DNA of 64,000 bases. Source: UMGS1908 sp045655005. Lineage in GTDB: Bacteria; Bacillota; Clostridia; Christensenellales; UBA1242. The translations under genes were made by a program, and so were the position numbers. This document shows positions 24,453-34,131 of this stretch, piece after piece; positions within the stretch are counted from its first letter, which is position 1; each line of letters opens with the position of its first letter. The DNA lies in assembly GCA_045655005.1 (NCBI GenBank), contig JAZOOJ010000006.1:62001-126000 (forward strand), read 5' to 3'. The notes beneath the pieces are model-generated. The model was not told where the DNA came from and made no database searches. It saw only the letters and a list, made by a program, of their open reading frames with translations.

Positions 24453-25892
24453 ATGAGAAAATTAACAGATTATACATTGGTTGAAATAATTGAAAAATTA
24501 AAGAACAAAAAAGTTTCAAGTGTTGAAGTTGTGAAAGCTTCAATTGATAGAATAAAAGAAACACAAAACTTAAATGCAATTTTATATTTTGATGAAGAGA
24601 AGGCTTTGGCTGATGCCCAAAAATCTGATGAAAGAATTGCAAATGGAAGTGCAGGAGTACTTGAAGGTGTTCCTATTGTTGTAAAGGATAACATTGCGAC
24701 AACTGATTATGTTACGAGTTGTGCATCTAAGTTTTTGGAAGGATATATATCTCCTTATGACGCAACTGTTGTAAAAAAACTTCGTGATGCGGGTGCAGTT
24801 ATTATTGGTAAAGCTAATATGGATGAATTTGCAATGGGAAGTTCAGGTGAAAACAGTGCTTTTGGCAGAGCTTTAAATCCAATAGACAATGATTATGTTG
24901 CTGGCGGTTCATCAAGTGGAAGTGCTGTAAGCGTTGCCGCAAATCAATGTTATGCTTCGCTTGGAACCGATACTGGTGGATCAGTGCGTCAACCTGCTGG
25001 CTTTTGTGGTGTTGTTGGAATTAAACCTACATATGGCAGAGTTTCAAGATATGGAGTGGTTGCGTTTGGTTCATCGTTCGACCAGGTTGGACCTTTTTCA
25101 AGAACTGTTAAAGACAATGCTTTAATGCTTGATGTATTAAAAGGACAAGACGATTTCGATAGAACAAGTGTTGCAAGAGATGATAAACCATTTAGTGAGT
25201 CTTTTGTGGATTCAATCAAAGGAATGAGAATTGGTGTTGCAAAAGAAATGTTTGGTTTAACTATGGATCAAGAAGTAAAATCTGCAATGGACGAAACAAT
25301 AAAATTCTATAAAGACAATGGTGCGGAAATTGTTGATATTTCTTTACCAAATATAGATAAATGCTTGGCAGTTTATTACATTCTTTCATCAGCAGAAGCT
25401 GCAAGCAATTTATCAAGATTTGATGGGGTTAGATATACAACAAGGGCTAAGGATTTTGATGGTGTTGTTGATTTGTATTATAAAAGCAGAACAGAAGGTT
25501 TTGGAGATGAAGTAAAACGCAGAATAATGATGGGGAATTATGTGCTTAGTGCAAGTTATTATGATGCATATTACAGAAAGGCGTCAAAGGTAAGGTCACT
25601 ATTAAAAGATGAATTTAATAAGGCTTTTGAAAAAGTTGATGCTATAATTTCACCAGTAAGTCCAACACCTGCCTTTAAGTGTGGAGAAAAGGCAACGCCT
25701 ATTGAAATGTACCTTGCAGATATTTTTACAATTCCTGTGAATACTGTTGGTGTTCCTGCGATTTCGTTCCCTGTTGCAAAAAGCAAAATTGGTTTGCCAA
25801 TTGCTTGTCAATTAATTGCAAATAGGTGGGAAGAAGGTAAATTATATGCTCTTGCTGAATATTACGAAAGAAATAAAGGGGGTAATGCGTAG
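24453..25892 (+). CDS. gatA: Glutamyl-tRNA(Gln)/aspartyl-tRNA(Asn) amidotransferase subunit A
   Basis: A 479-aa amidase-signature enzyme: catalytic Lys78 in VVKDNI, the GGSSSGSAVSVAANQ block, and TDTGGSVRQPAGFCG with the cis-Ser and nucleophile Ser. It hydrolyses glutamine and channels ammonia to GatB. The complex implies that Gln-tRNA(Gln), and perhaps Asn-tRNA(Asn), are made by transamidation in this organism. Confidence 0.97.
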   Translation: MRKLTDYTLVEIIEKLKNKKVSSVEVVKASIDRIKETQNLNAILYFDEEKALADAQKSDERIANGSAGVLEGVPIVVKDNIATTDYVTSCASKFLEGYISPYDATVVKKLRDAGAVIIGKANMDEFAMGSSGENSAFGRALNPIDNDYVAGGSSSGSAVSVAANQCYASLGTDTGGSVRQPAGFCGVVGIKPTYGRVSRYGVVAFGSSFDQVGPFSRTVKDNALMLDVLKGQDDFDRTSVARDDKPFSESFVDSIKGMRIGVAKEMFGLTMDQEVKSAMDETIKFYKDNGAEIVDISLPNIDKCLAVYYILSSAEAASNLSRFDGVRYTTRAKDFDGVVDLYYKSRTEGFGDEVKRRIMMGNYVLSASYYDAYYRKASKVRSLLKDEFNKAFEKVDAIISPVSPTPAFKCGEKATPIEMYLADIFTIPVNTVGVPAISFPVAKSKIGLPIACQLIANRWEEGKLYALAEYYERNKGGNA

Positions 25893-25894
25893 AG

Positions 25895-27322
25895 ATGGAA
25901 TATGATGTAGTAATTGGTCTTGAAACCCATATAGAATTAAATACAAGGTCAAAGGTATTTTGTGGTTGTGTCAATGAGTTTGGTGGTGAGCCAAACACCC
26001 ATTGTTGTCCTGTTTGTGTTGGACTTCCTGGGGCTCTTCCTATGGTGAATGCAGACGCTATTAAGAAAACAATCACAATGGGGCTTGTAACAAATTGTGA
26101 TATTTCAAGAAAATTTGGCTTTGACAGAAAGCATTATTTCTACCCAGACACTCCAAAGTCTTATCAAATTACACAAGACAGAACTCCAATTTGCACGAAC
26201 GGCTATTTGGAAGTAACAGGCAAAGATGGAAATCCAAAGAAGATAAGAATTCATCAAATTCATTTAGAAGATGATGCAGGTAAATTAATACATTCAAACT
26301 CAGGTGAAACATATATTGATTTTAACAGATGTGGCGTTCCATTGATTGAGATAGTGTCAGAACCTGATATGTCAAGTGTTGAAGAGGCAATAGAATATGT
26401 AAAAACGTTAAAAGAACTTGCAAAGTTTTCAGGTGTTTCAGATGTTAAAATGGAACAAGGTTCCTTGCGTTGTGATGTAAATGTTTCGCTAAAGCCAGCA
26501 GGTTCTAGTGAGTTTAGTGTTAAAGTAGAAATGAAGAATATAAATTCATTTAAGGCAATTGAAAGGGCTATTCAGTACGAAATTAACAGACAAACTTATT
26601 TGCTAAAAACTGGTGGTGAAATAGTTCAAGAAACAAGGCGTTGGGACGATTCTGTTGGTGAAAACTTTCCAATGAGAAGTAAAGAGGGCGCAAAAGATTA
26701 CAGATATATGCCAGAACCTGATATTTTACCAGTGGTTGTAACAGATGCAGAAATTGAAGAAATTAAAAATAATATCCCAATGTTGCCAAAAGAAATTAAA
26801 TCCAAACTTATTAATGAATACGGGCTTGGGGATTATGATGCAAACTTAATTTCAAAAGAAGGAGAAATCTCTAAATTTTTCTTTGAAGCAACCAAGTATT
26901 ATGCAAATGCAAAGAAAGTTGCCAACTGGATAACTTCTGAAATTAACAAGCGAATAAATAATGAATTTATGGAAGAAGTAATCGTTCCAATTAATCCACA
27001 AGAGTTTGCAAAAATGCTTAATATGTTAGATGCAGGTGAACTTAGCCAGCAGGGAGCAAGAACTATTTTGAATGAACTTTGGGGTAATAGTGAAACAACA
27101 GATGATATTGTAAACAGATTACAATTAAAAATGGAAAGCAATGATGAAGAACTTGAAGAAATCATAAAGAAAATTATTTCTGAAAATGAAAAGGGTGTTG
27201 CTGATTATAAGGGTGGCAATCAAAAGGCATTTGCTTTCTTTGTTGGTCAGGTTATGAAAGCAACAAAAGGTCAGGCTAATGCAGGAAAGGTTAATGAGTT
27301 GTTAAGGAAGCACTTATCATAG
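25895..27322 (+). CDS. gatB: Glutamyl-tRNA(Gln)/aspartyl-tRNA(Asn) amidotransferase subunit B
   Basis: A 475-aa GatB: IGLETHIELNTRSKVFC with downstream Cys residues (CGC, CCPVC), FDRKHYFYPDTPKSYQITQ, RCDVNVSL and the C-terminal YqeY-like helical domain ending GQANAGKVNELLRKHL. It phosphorylates and amidates the mischarged Glu/Asp-tRNA. ATG two bases after the gatA stop. Confidence 0.97.
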   Translation: MEYDVVIGLETHIELNTRSKVFCGCVNEFGGEPNTHCCPVCVGLPGALPMVNADAIKKTITMGLVTNCDISRKFGFDRKHYFYPDTPKSYQITQDRTPICTNGYLEVTGKDGNPKKIRIHQIHLEDDAGKLIHSNSGETYIDFNRCGVPLIEIVSEPDMSSVEEAIEYVKTLKELAKFSGVSDVKMEQGSLRCDVNVSLKPAGSSEFSVKVEMKNINSFKAIERAIQYEINRQTYLLKTGGEIVQETRRWDDSVGENFPMRSKEGAKDYRYMPEPDILPVVVTDAEIEEIKNNIPMLPKEIKSKLINEYGLGDYDANLISKEGEISKFFFEATKYYANAKKVANWITSEINKRINNEFMEEVIVPINPQEFAKMLNMLDAGELSQQGARTILNELWGNSETTDDIVNRLQLKMESNDEELEEIIKKIISENEKGVADYKGGNQKAFAFFVGQVMKATKGQANAGKVNELLRKHLS

Positions 27323-27345
27323 GCTTTTTGTAAGGGGTGAATTAT

Positions 27346-28221
27346 ATGAATAGTATGACAGGTTTTGGGCACGGAGAAGTTGAGTGTAATGGAAATAAAG
27401 TTTCTGTTGATATTAAAAGCGTCAATGGCAGATTTTTAGATATTACAGCAAAGATGCCAAAAAGTTTTTTATGCTTAGAAGAACAAATTAAAAATCAAAT
27501 CAAAGGAGTTCTTGCAAGGGGCACAGTTGATGTTTTTATAACAATAACCAAAGCCGAAGATGAAGATGTTGAGGTGATGTTAAATAAGAGCCTTTGTGAG
27601 AAAATTTATTCAGAGGCAGAAAGTTTATCAAAAGAAACAGACGTTCCTAATGGATTATCACTAAAAGAGTTGATACGAGTCGAGGGGGTTTTGAAACTAC
27701 AACAAAAAGATGTAGATGTTTCCATTTTCTCTTCATTGATTCAAGAAGCGACGCAAAAGGCGCTAAATTGTCTAATTGAGATGAGAAGGCAAGAAGGCGG
27801 AAGTTTGAAAAAAGATTTGCGAGGGAAGTTTACTGCGTTAAAAAATGTTGTTGATAAAATTTCACACGAAGTGCCAATTTCAATAAATGAGTACAGGGCA
27901 AAATTACAAAATCGTATAACCGAAGCATTGAACAATATTGAAATTGACGAAGCGAAACTTGTTAATGAAGTGGCGTTTTTTGTGGACAAATCAGATGTCA
28001 ATGAAGAAATTTCAAGACTCTATTCACACCTAAATCAAGTTGCAGGACTATTTAATGCAAATCTTCCAGTTGGGAAACAGCTTGAATTTATTTCACAAGA
28101 AATTACAAGAGAAATAAACACATTAGGGTCTAAGTCTGCTTCAATTAATATTACAAATTTGGTTCTTGAAGCAAAAACCATTAATGAAAGCATTAAAGAG
28201 CAAATAAGAAATATAGAGTAA
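27346..28221 (+). CDS. YicC family endoribonuclease
   Basis: A 291-aa YicC/YloC protein: it begins NSMTGFGHGE and contains VDIKSVNGRFLDI, the C-terminal VGKQLEFISQEITREINTL and the NLVLEAKTINESIKEQIRNIE end. Family members are RNases that cut RNA endonucleolytically. ATG 27346 is preferred over GTG 27337, which overlaps the AAGGGGT ribosome-binding site. In Firmicutes it precedes remA-gmk-rpoZ; here remA and gmk are missing. Confidence 0.92.
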   Translation: MNSMTGFGHGEVECNGNKVSVDIKSVNGRFLDITAKMPKSFLCLEEQIKNQIKGVLARGTVDVFITITKAEDEDVEVMLNKSLCEKIYSEAESLSKETDVPNGLSLKELIRVEGVLKLQQKDVDVSIFSSLIQEATQKALNCLIEMRRQEGGSLKKDLRGKFTALKNVVDKISHEVPISINEYRAKLQNRITEALNNIEIDEAKLVNEVAFFVDKSDVNEEISRLYSHLNQVAGLFNANLPVGKQLEFISQEITREINTLGSKSASINITNLVLEAKTINESIKEQIRNIE

Positions 28222-28270
28222 TGTGTTTAAAAAATAATTTGAATTTATAATAAAATATCACAAAAAGTAT

Positions 28271-28300
28271 TTGTATGTGAAAATCTATGTGTGTTATAAT
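28271..28300 (+). promoter_or_regulatory. Promoter of rpoZ
   Basis: TTGTAT (28271-28276), 18-base spacer, TATAAT (28295-28300) with TGT extended -10. Confidence 0.7.
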
Positions 28301-28321
28301 AATGTATAAGAGGAGATAATT

Positions 28322-28519
28322 ATGTCATTAAATGAACCACCAGTAGATAAATTAATTGATAAATTGGGCAACAAATATGCACTTTCGGTGTTAGTTGCTA
28401 AAAGAGCTAAAGAAATTTCTATTTCAAGATCAGAATTTTTTAATGAGAATAGACGTGTAAAGCCTGTAAGTGTTGCGTCTAGTGAATTTTTTGACGGAGT
28501 GGTAAAGAAGCCAGAATAA
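28322..28519 (+). CDS. rpoZ: DNA-directed RNA polymerase omega subunit
   Basis: A 65-aa omega subunit: EPPVDKLIDKLGNKYALSVL and VAKRAKEI form the beta-prime-binding core. The C-terminus (PVSVASSEFFDGVV) is short. It precedes priA as usual, but coaBC, normally between them, is absent. It follows GAGGAG. Confidence 0.9.
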   Translation: MSLNEPPVDKLIDKLGNKYALSVLVAKRAKEISISRSEFFNENRRVKPVSVASSEFFDGVVKKPE

Positions 28520-28552
28520 CTCTGGGATTTGATTTTACTAAAAATTTATTTT

Positions 28553-28589
28553 CGGTTGGTGTAAAATTACTCCAACCGTTTATTTTTAA
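28553..28589 (+). terminator. Terminator after rpoZ
   Basis: CGGTTGG/CCAACCG with an inner GTA/TAC extension across a T-T mismatch and an AAAT loop, followed by TTTATTTTT. No promoter is evident between it and priA, so priA may rely on read-through. Confidence 0.75.
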
Positions 28590-28606
28590 AAGGAGAGAAC
28601 TATAAG

Positions 28607-30820
28607 GTGTATGCTCAGGTAATAGTTGATATTGCAAGTTCAAATATAGATAAGATATTTGATTATGCGATAACAGAAGATGAAGTATGGCAAGTTGGTT
28701 CAAGGGTCTTGGTTCCGTTCGGGAACAGGCGAATTGAAGGCTTTATTATATCAAAATCTGAAACAACAAGCTATGATGAAAGTAAAGTAAAGTCGGTCAT
28801 CGAAGTATTGGACCCTATGCCAGTTATAACAAAAGAGCAATTAAGTCTTTCAGAATTTATGAAAGAAAGGTTTCATATTGGTTACGCAGATTGTTTTCGG
28901 CTTTTTTTACCTCCAGAACTTAGAAGTGGAAAAGTTGGTGATATTTTCAAATACATTATTAAAATCGCCAATATTAATGAAATCTCTCAATATAAAAATA
29001 ATTTAAAGAAAAATGCGACAGCGCAAATTGCATTAATCGATTTTTTGATAGATAATCCAGACGGAGTTGAAAGAGTTTTTTTAAATAAGAGGTTTGGGAA
29101 CTCTGCTTTACAAAAATTAAAAAAACTTGGTTTAGTAGTTGAGCGTGCTGAGCAAGTAAAGCGTATTCCATACAGTGATTTAGACGGAATAGAAAAAAAA
29201 GAAATCACATTAACAAAGTTGCAACAATCGGCGGTTGATACAATTCTTGCAGATACCAACCAAAGTTATTTATTGCACGGAATTACAGGAAGCGGAAAAA
29301 CCGAAGTTTATATGAATGTAATTAAAGATGTACTAAAAAATGGTAAATCCGCACTAATGCTTGTACCTGAGATTTCTCTTACTCCGCAAGTGCTTCAAAA
29401 TTTCAAATCAAGATTTGGAGATAGTATTGCACTTATTCATAGTGGGCTTTCAGCAGGCGAACGATTTGATGAGTGGAAAAGAATATTGCTAGGAGAAGCA
29501 AAAATTGTAATTGGAGCAAGGTCTGCAATATTTACGCCAATTCAAAACCTTGGTGTGATTATTATTGATGAAGAACACGAGCAAACCTATAACAGTGAAA
29601 GCCACCCACGGTATACAACAAGCGAAGTCGCTGAATTTAGAAGACTATTTAATGATTGTATTTTAGTATTAGGAAGTGCAACACCATCGATGGTTTCTTA
29701 TCATAAAGCAATGACAAAAGATTATAAGTTAATAGAAATGTTAGAGCGTGTTAATGGTAAGAAATTACCGCCTATTGAAATTGTTGATATGGGCAGAGAA
29801 GTAAGGCTTGGGAATTCGGGTATATTTTCCAATCTCTTAATAAGTGAACTTGAAAAAACAGTCGAGAATGGCAATCAAGCTATTATATTCATAAATAGAC
29901 GTGGATATGCTTCTTTTATTCAGTGTAGAGAATGTGGCTGGGTCGCAAAGTGTCCCGATTGCGATGTATCGCTAGCTTATCATAAATCTGAAAGCACACT
30001 TAAATGTCACTATTGTGGAAATCGTTTTAAGGTATTCAGTGAATGCCCAGAATGTCATAGCGAAAGCATAAGATATGGCTCTATCGGCACGGAAAGGGTT
30101 GTAAGTGAATTGCAAAGCCTTTTCCCTGACGTGAAAATTTTACGAATGGATAACGATGTGACAAGAACAAAAGATGCACATTTAAAGATTTTGCAGAAGT
30201 TTAGGAATAAAGACGCTCAAATTCTTGTTGGAACACAAATGGTCGCAAAAGGACATGATTTTCCAAGTGTAACTTTGGTGGGTATTATTGAGCCAGATAT
30301 AACTCTTTATCAAAACAGTTATCTAGCGACAGAAAAAACTTTTGCATTGGTGACTCAGGTCGCAGGAAGAGCAGGAAGAGCGTTGGCAGACGGTCAAGTG
30401 GTTTTACAGTCCTTTTCGCCAAATCACTATGTTTATAAATTGGCGTCAAGTTACGATTATATGGCTTTCTATAACAAAGAGATAAATATAAGAGAGGTAA
30501 CAAAATTTCCGCCATATTCAACAATTGTAAGAATTTTATTTACAAGTGAAGACGAAGCACTTGCAATTGAGCAATTAAAAGTGTATTATAATAAGGTAAA
30601 TCAAATAAAGGCGTCTTCACCAGATAGCTCGTTCATATATTTAAACAAGATGAAATCTCCATTAAATATGATTATGAAAAAATATAGGTTTCAAATCATT
30701 ATGAGATTGTCAAAAGAATATGAACAAACAATAATTACAAAACTCTTTGAAATAGATAGGGAATATAAATCAAAAAATGTTCAGACGTTTATTGAGATAA
30801 ACGCATCTGATTTGAGGTAA
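28607..30820 (+). CDS. priA: Primosomal protein N' (PriA helicase)
   Basis: A 737-aa PriA: N-terminal DNA-binding domain (AQVIVDIASSNIDKIFDYAI), Walker A GITGSGKTE (about 224-232), DEEHEQTY, two zinc sites between the helicase lobes (CRECGWVAKCPDC, CHYCGNRF, CPECHSE) and QVAGRAGRA. It restarts replication at collapsed forks. The start is GTG 28607, which gives the family N-terminus. It leads the priA-def-fmt-rlmN-rpe operon. Confidence 0.96.
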   Translation: MYAQVIVDIASSNIDKIFDYAITEDEVWQVGSRVLVPFGNRRIEGFIISKSETTSYDESKVKSVIEVLDPMPVITKEQLSLSEFMKERFHIGYADCFRLFLPPELRSGKVGDIFKYIIKIANINEISQYKNNLKKNATAQIALIDFLIDNPDGVERVFLNKRFGNSALQKLKKLGLVVERAEQVKRIPYSDLDGIEKKEITLTKLQQSAVDTILADTNQSYLLHGITGSGKTEVYMNVIKDVLKNGKSALMLVPEISLTPQVLQNFKSRFGDSIALIHSGLSAGERFDEWKRILLGEAKIVIGARSAIFTPIQNLGVIIIDEEHEQTYNSESHPRYTTSEVAEFRRLFNDCILVLGSATPSMVSYHKAMTKDYKLIEMLERVNGKKLPPIEIVDMGREVRLGNSGIFSNLLISELEKTVENGNQAIIFINRRGYASFIQCRECGWVAKCPDCDVSLAYHKSESTLKCHYCGNRFKVFSECPECHSESIRYGSIGTERVVSELQSLFPDVKILRMDNDVTRTKDAHLKILQKFRNKDAQILVGTQMVAKGHDFPSVTLVGIIEPDITLYQNSYLATEKTFALVTQVAGRAGRALADGQVVLQSFSPNHYVYKLASSYDYMAFYNKEINIREVTKFPPYSTIVRILFTSEDEALAIEQLKVYYNKVNQIKASSPDSSFIYLNKMKSPLNMIMKKYRFQIIMRLSKEYEQTIITKLFEIDREYKSKNVQTFIEINASDLR

Positions 30821-30826
30821 TAAAGA

Positions 30827-31303
30827 ATGGCAATAAGAAGAATTTTAAAAATTGATAATAAAGAAGATTTGGAGTTTTTAAGGAAAAAATCGAAACCAGT
30901 TGAAAATTTTGATGCAAGACTAAAAACACTACTTGAAGATATGAAAGAAACTGTAAGACGTGCAGATGGTGCGGGATTATCGGCTGTGCAAATTGGGGTT
31001 TTAAAAAGAGTATTTATTATAATTGATGATAATGATGAAGTTGTTGAATTTATTAATCCAGAGATTATAGAATCAAGTGGAAGTTGTCCAATACTTGAAG
31101 AAGGGTGTTTAAGTGTCCCAAAAAGTTATGGCAAAGTAAAAAGACCTAATATAGTAATTGTTAAAGCCTGTGACAGAGACGGGAAGGAGTTTAAAAAACA
31201 ATTTGTTGGATTTTCTGCCAAGGCAGTTTGTCATGAAAGCGACCATTTAGACGGTGTATTATTCATAGATAAAACGATAGATGATATTCAAAAAATAAAG
31301 TAA
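30827..31303 (+). CDS. def: Peptide deformylase
   Basis: A 158-aa metalloenzyme with all three motifs: GAGLSAVQIG (48-57), EGCLSVP (92-98, Cys ligand) and HESDH (136-140, two His ligands and catalytic Glu). It removes the formyl group from nascent proteins and is paired with fmt directly downstream. ATG after a six-base gap from priA. Confidence 0.96.
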   Translation: MAIRRILKIDNKEDLEFLRKKSKPVENFDARLKTLLEDMKETVRRADGAGLSAVQIGVLKRVFIIIDDNDEVVEFINPEIIESSGSCPILEEGCLSVPKSYGKVKRPNIVIVKACDRDGKEFKKQFVGFSAKAVCHESDHLDGVLFIDKTIDDIQKIK

Positions 31304-31315
31304 GGAAAAAAGTAA

Positions 31316-32347
31316 ATGAGAATTATATTTTTAGGAACGCCAGAGTTTTCAATACCAACATTAAAAGCTATATATGAGAGCAAACACGAAGTAATTGCTA
31401 TTATCTCTCAACCTGACAGAGTTCAAGATAGGGGCAGAAAGATTGTCTTTTCCCCAGTTAAAGAGTTTGCACTAGAACATAATATACCAATATATCAATT
31501 TGAAAAGATATCAAGAGATGGGGTGGAAATTATAAAGGAATTAGATCCTGATATTATGGTAACTGCGAGCTATGGTCAAATAATATCACAAGAAATAATT
31601 AATTTGCCTAAGTATGGGATAATTAATGTACATGCGTCACTTTTGCCAGAGTTTCGTGGGGCTTCTCCAATTCAAACTGCAATAATGAAAGGTTGCGAAA
31701 AAACAGGTGTTACTATTATGAAAACCGAGGCAGGGCTTGATACGGGTGATATAATTTTAACAGGAGAATTGAATATTGGAGAAAATGAAACAGCAGGCGA
31801 ATTATCAAAACGCTTGGCTGTATTGGGTGCGGGCTTATTGTTAACAGCCCTTGAAAAAATTGAAAGCGGTGATGTCGAATACATAAAACAGTCCCACGTA
31901 GATGCAACGATCACAAGAAGAATAAGCAAAGAAGAGGGGAGAATTGTTTGGGAAAAATCTGCCTATCAATTGAAGTGTCAAATACTAGGTCAAAACCCAT
32001 CGCCAATTGCTTACACATTTTTAAATGATACTTGCGTGAAAATTTATAGGGCTAAAATTGCAGAGGGTGAAGATATAAAAGAAACTCACGAAACAGTTGG
32101 TGCGGTTATTGCTCCAACCAGTGCAAAAAGAGGCTTATTTGTTCAATGTGGAAAGGGCGTTTTAGAAATAGAACAATTACAATTTCCAGGAGGCAAGGTG
32201 TTAAAAGGTTCTGAAGCTATAAATGGTCGAAAGGTAAAGTTGGGAGATGTTTTTGAATATAATAGTGAAATTCAACAAAACAACGCATTAAAACTAAAAG
32301 TAAGTGGTGAAAAAACCGAAGTTAATAATTCAATAAAAAGTGAATAG
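31316..32347 (+). CDS. fmt: Methionyl-tRNA formyltransferase
   Basis: A 343-aa Fmt: N-terminal formyltransferase domain with INVHASLLPEFRGASPIQ (catalytic Asn-His) and MKTEAGLDTGDI, then the OB-like C-terminal domain. It is some 25-30 residues longer than usual at the C-terminus; the extra tail (ALKLKVSGEKTEVN) is polar and unrecognised. It formylates Met-tRNA(fMet), the partner reaction of def. Confidence 0.95.
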   Translation: MRIIFLGTPEFSIPTLKAIYESKHEVIAIISQPDRVQDRGRKIVFSPVKEFALEHNIPIYQFEKISRDGVEIIKELDPDIMVTASYGQIISQEIINLPKYGIINVHASLLPEFRGASPIQTAIMKGCEKTGVTIMKTEAGLDTGDIILTGELNIGENETAGELSKRLAVLGAGLLLTALEKIESGDVEYIKQSHVDATITRRISKEEGRIVWEKSAYQLKCQILGQNPSPIAYTFLNDTCVKIYRAKIAEGEDIKETHETVGAVIAPTSAKRGLFVQCGKGVLEIEQLQFPGGKVLKGSEAINGRKVKLGDVFEYNSEIQQNNALKLKVSGEKTEVNNSIKSE

Positions 32348-32361
32348 GCAAGGAATGAAAT

Positions 32362-33405
32362 ATGAAAGAAAAATTATTAGATTACTCTCTTGATGAGTTA
32401 AGAGAAAGATTTGTAGAATTAGGATTTAAAAAATATAGAGCAACACAAGTTTACGAATGGTTGACAAGTTATATTCCTTTTGAGGAGATGTCAAATTTAA
32501 GCAAAGAAGACAGGGCAAAACTAAGAGAAAATTTTGTTGACTTACCACTAGTAATAGAACAATGTTTTGACAGTAACCAAGACGGAACCAAAAAGTTTTT
32601 GTACAGATTAACAGAAACAGGTGATCTGATTGAGGGTGTTCTATTGAAGTATAAATATGGATATACTTTATGTGTATCAACGCAAGTTGGTTGTAGAATG
32701 GGTTGTAAGTTTTGTGCCAGTGGTCTTGATGGGCTTAAAAGAAATTTAACACCGGCTGAAATTTTATCTCAGGTGTTGGCAGTTAATAAGTACATAGGCG
32801 GAACAAATACAGACAGGTTAGTTACAAATGTTGTATTAATGGGGAGTGGTGAGCCTTTTGATAACTATGATAATGTAATCAAGTTTATACGTTTAGTTCA
32901 ATCTCCAAACAGTTTAAATATTAGTCCAAGAAAGATTACAATTTCAACATCGGGGCTAGTAGATAAAATTTATGAAATCACAAATCTAGACTTGAAAATG
33001 ACTTTAACAGTTTCCTTACACGCAACAACAGATTTTGTAAGAAAAAAGATAATGAAAGTTGCGAACGCTTATAGTATTGACGAACTTTTAAAATCTTTAA
33101 AGTTCTATTATGAAAAGACTAATAAGAGAATTGCTTTTGAATACATTTTATTAGATATAAATACAACCGACCAAGATGTGAAAAATATCATTGAAATCAG
33201 TCATATGTTTGATTGCCATTTCAATTTTATTAGATATAATTATGTAAAGGAAAGTGGGTTGACTGGACTGGGCGAAGATGAAATACAAAGATTCTTTAAC
33301 AAAGTTAAATCTGGTGGTGTTTCTTGTACTGTAAGAAGAACTCTTGGAAGCGATGTTGAGGGGGCTTGCGGTCAACTTAGAAGAAGATATATAAATAAAG
33401 ACTAA
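32362..33405 (+). CDS. rlmN: Dual-specificity 23S rRNA/tRNA adenosine C2-methyltransferase RlmN
   Basis: A 347-aa radical SAM enzyme: CRMGCKFC cluster motif (Cys111, 115, 118), GEPFDNYDNV, KITISTSG, and the mechanistic C-terminal Cys in VEGACGQLRRRY. It methylates A2503 of 23S rRNA and A37 of tRNA. It lies between fmt and rpe; the usual stp-prkC-rsgA genes that follow rlmN in Firmicutes are missing. Confidence 0.96.
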   Translation: MKEKLLDYSLDELRERFVELGFKKYRATQVYEWLTSYIPFEEMSNLSKEDRAKLRENFVDLPLVIEQCFDSNQDGTKKFLYRLTETGDLIEGVLLKYKYGYTLCVSTQVGCRMGCKFCASGLDGLKRNLTPAEILSQVLAVNKYIGGTNTDRLVTNVVLMGSGEPFDNYDNVIKFIRLVQSPNSLNISPRKITISTSGLVDKIYEITNLDLKMTLTVSLHATTDFVRKKIMKVANAYSIDELLKSLKFYYEKTNKRIAFEYILLDINTTDQDVKNIIEISHMFDCHFNFIRYNYVKESGLTGLGEDEIQRFFNKVKSGGVSCTVRRTLGSDVEGACGQLRRRYINKD

Positions 33406-33418
33406 TGGAGAAATATAA

Positions 33419-34081
33419 ATGTTTAAATTTGTAAAAATTTCGCCAAGCATTATTGCAATAGATTATAACAACGAAGAAGTTTTGTCTGAAAATATTAGTA
33501 AATTACAAAATTCTCTTGCGAAATTTATTCACTTAGACGTAATGGATGGAAAATTTGTAAAGAATACAACATTTAATCACACTTTCGTAGAAAAAGTTAG
33601 AGATAAAACAGATTTGCTTTTAGATGTCCATTTAATGGTAGAAAATCCTGACGATGTTATTTTGGATTATATAAATGCTGGGGCAGATATTTTAACTGTT
33701 CACTTTGAAGCATGCAGAAATATTGAGAAGACTTTAAAAACAATAAGAGATAATGGTTGTTTGGCTGGGGTTTCAATAAGTCCCAAAACCGAAGTTTCTG
33801 AGATAGAACACTTGGTTGTGAATGGCTTAGTGGACTTAGTTCTTGTTATGAGTGTAGAACCAGGGGCGTGTGGGCAACAATTTATACCAGAAACAGCATT
33901 AAAAGTGTCTGAATTAAGAGATATGGATAAGTCCGTTGAGATAGAAGTCGATGGCGGAATTAACGTTAAGAATGCTAAGATGCTAAGAAAATTAGGAGCA
34001 ACAATTCTTGTTTCAGGAGCAACAATTTTTAATTCATCAGACATTAATCAAATAATTAATCAGTTAAGAGGAAAAGAATAG
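33419..34081 (+). CDS. rpe: Ribulose-phosphate 3-epimerase
   Basis: A 220-aa TIM barrel: KISPSIIAID, FIHLDVMDGKFV, DVHLMVENPDD, VHFEA and EVDGGINVKNAK supply the metal and catalytic Asp/His residues of Rpe. It interconverts ribulose-5-P and xylulose-5-P. The N-terminus lacks a few residues compared with typical members but all active-site blocks are present. spoVM follows it, as in B. subtilis (rpe-thiN-spoVM) with thiN absent. Confidence 0.93.
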   Translation: MFKFVKISPSIIAIDYNNEEVLSENISKLQNSLAKFIHLDVMDGKFVKNTTFNHTFVEKVRDKTDLLLDVHLMVENPDDVILDYINAGADILTVHFEACRNIEKTLKTIRDNGCLAGVSISPKTEVSEIEHLVVNGLVDLVLVMSVEPGACGQQFIPETALKVSELRDMDKSVEIEVDGGINVKNAKMLRKLGATILVSGATIFNSSDINQIINQLRGKE

Positions 34082-34131
34082 TTTTGACGATAAAAAATTA
34101 ACAGCATATATTGAAATATGGGAGGGGAGAT

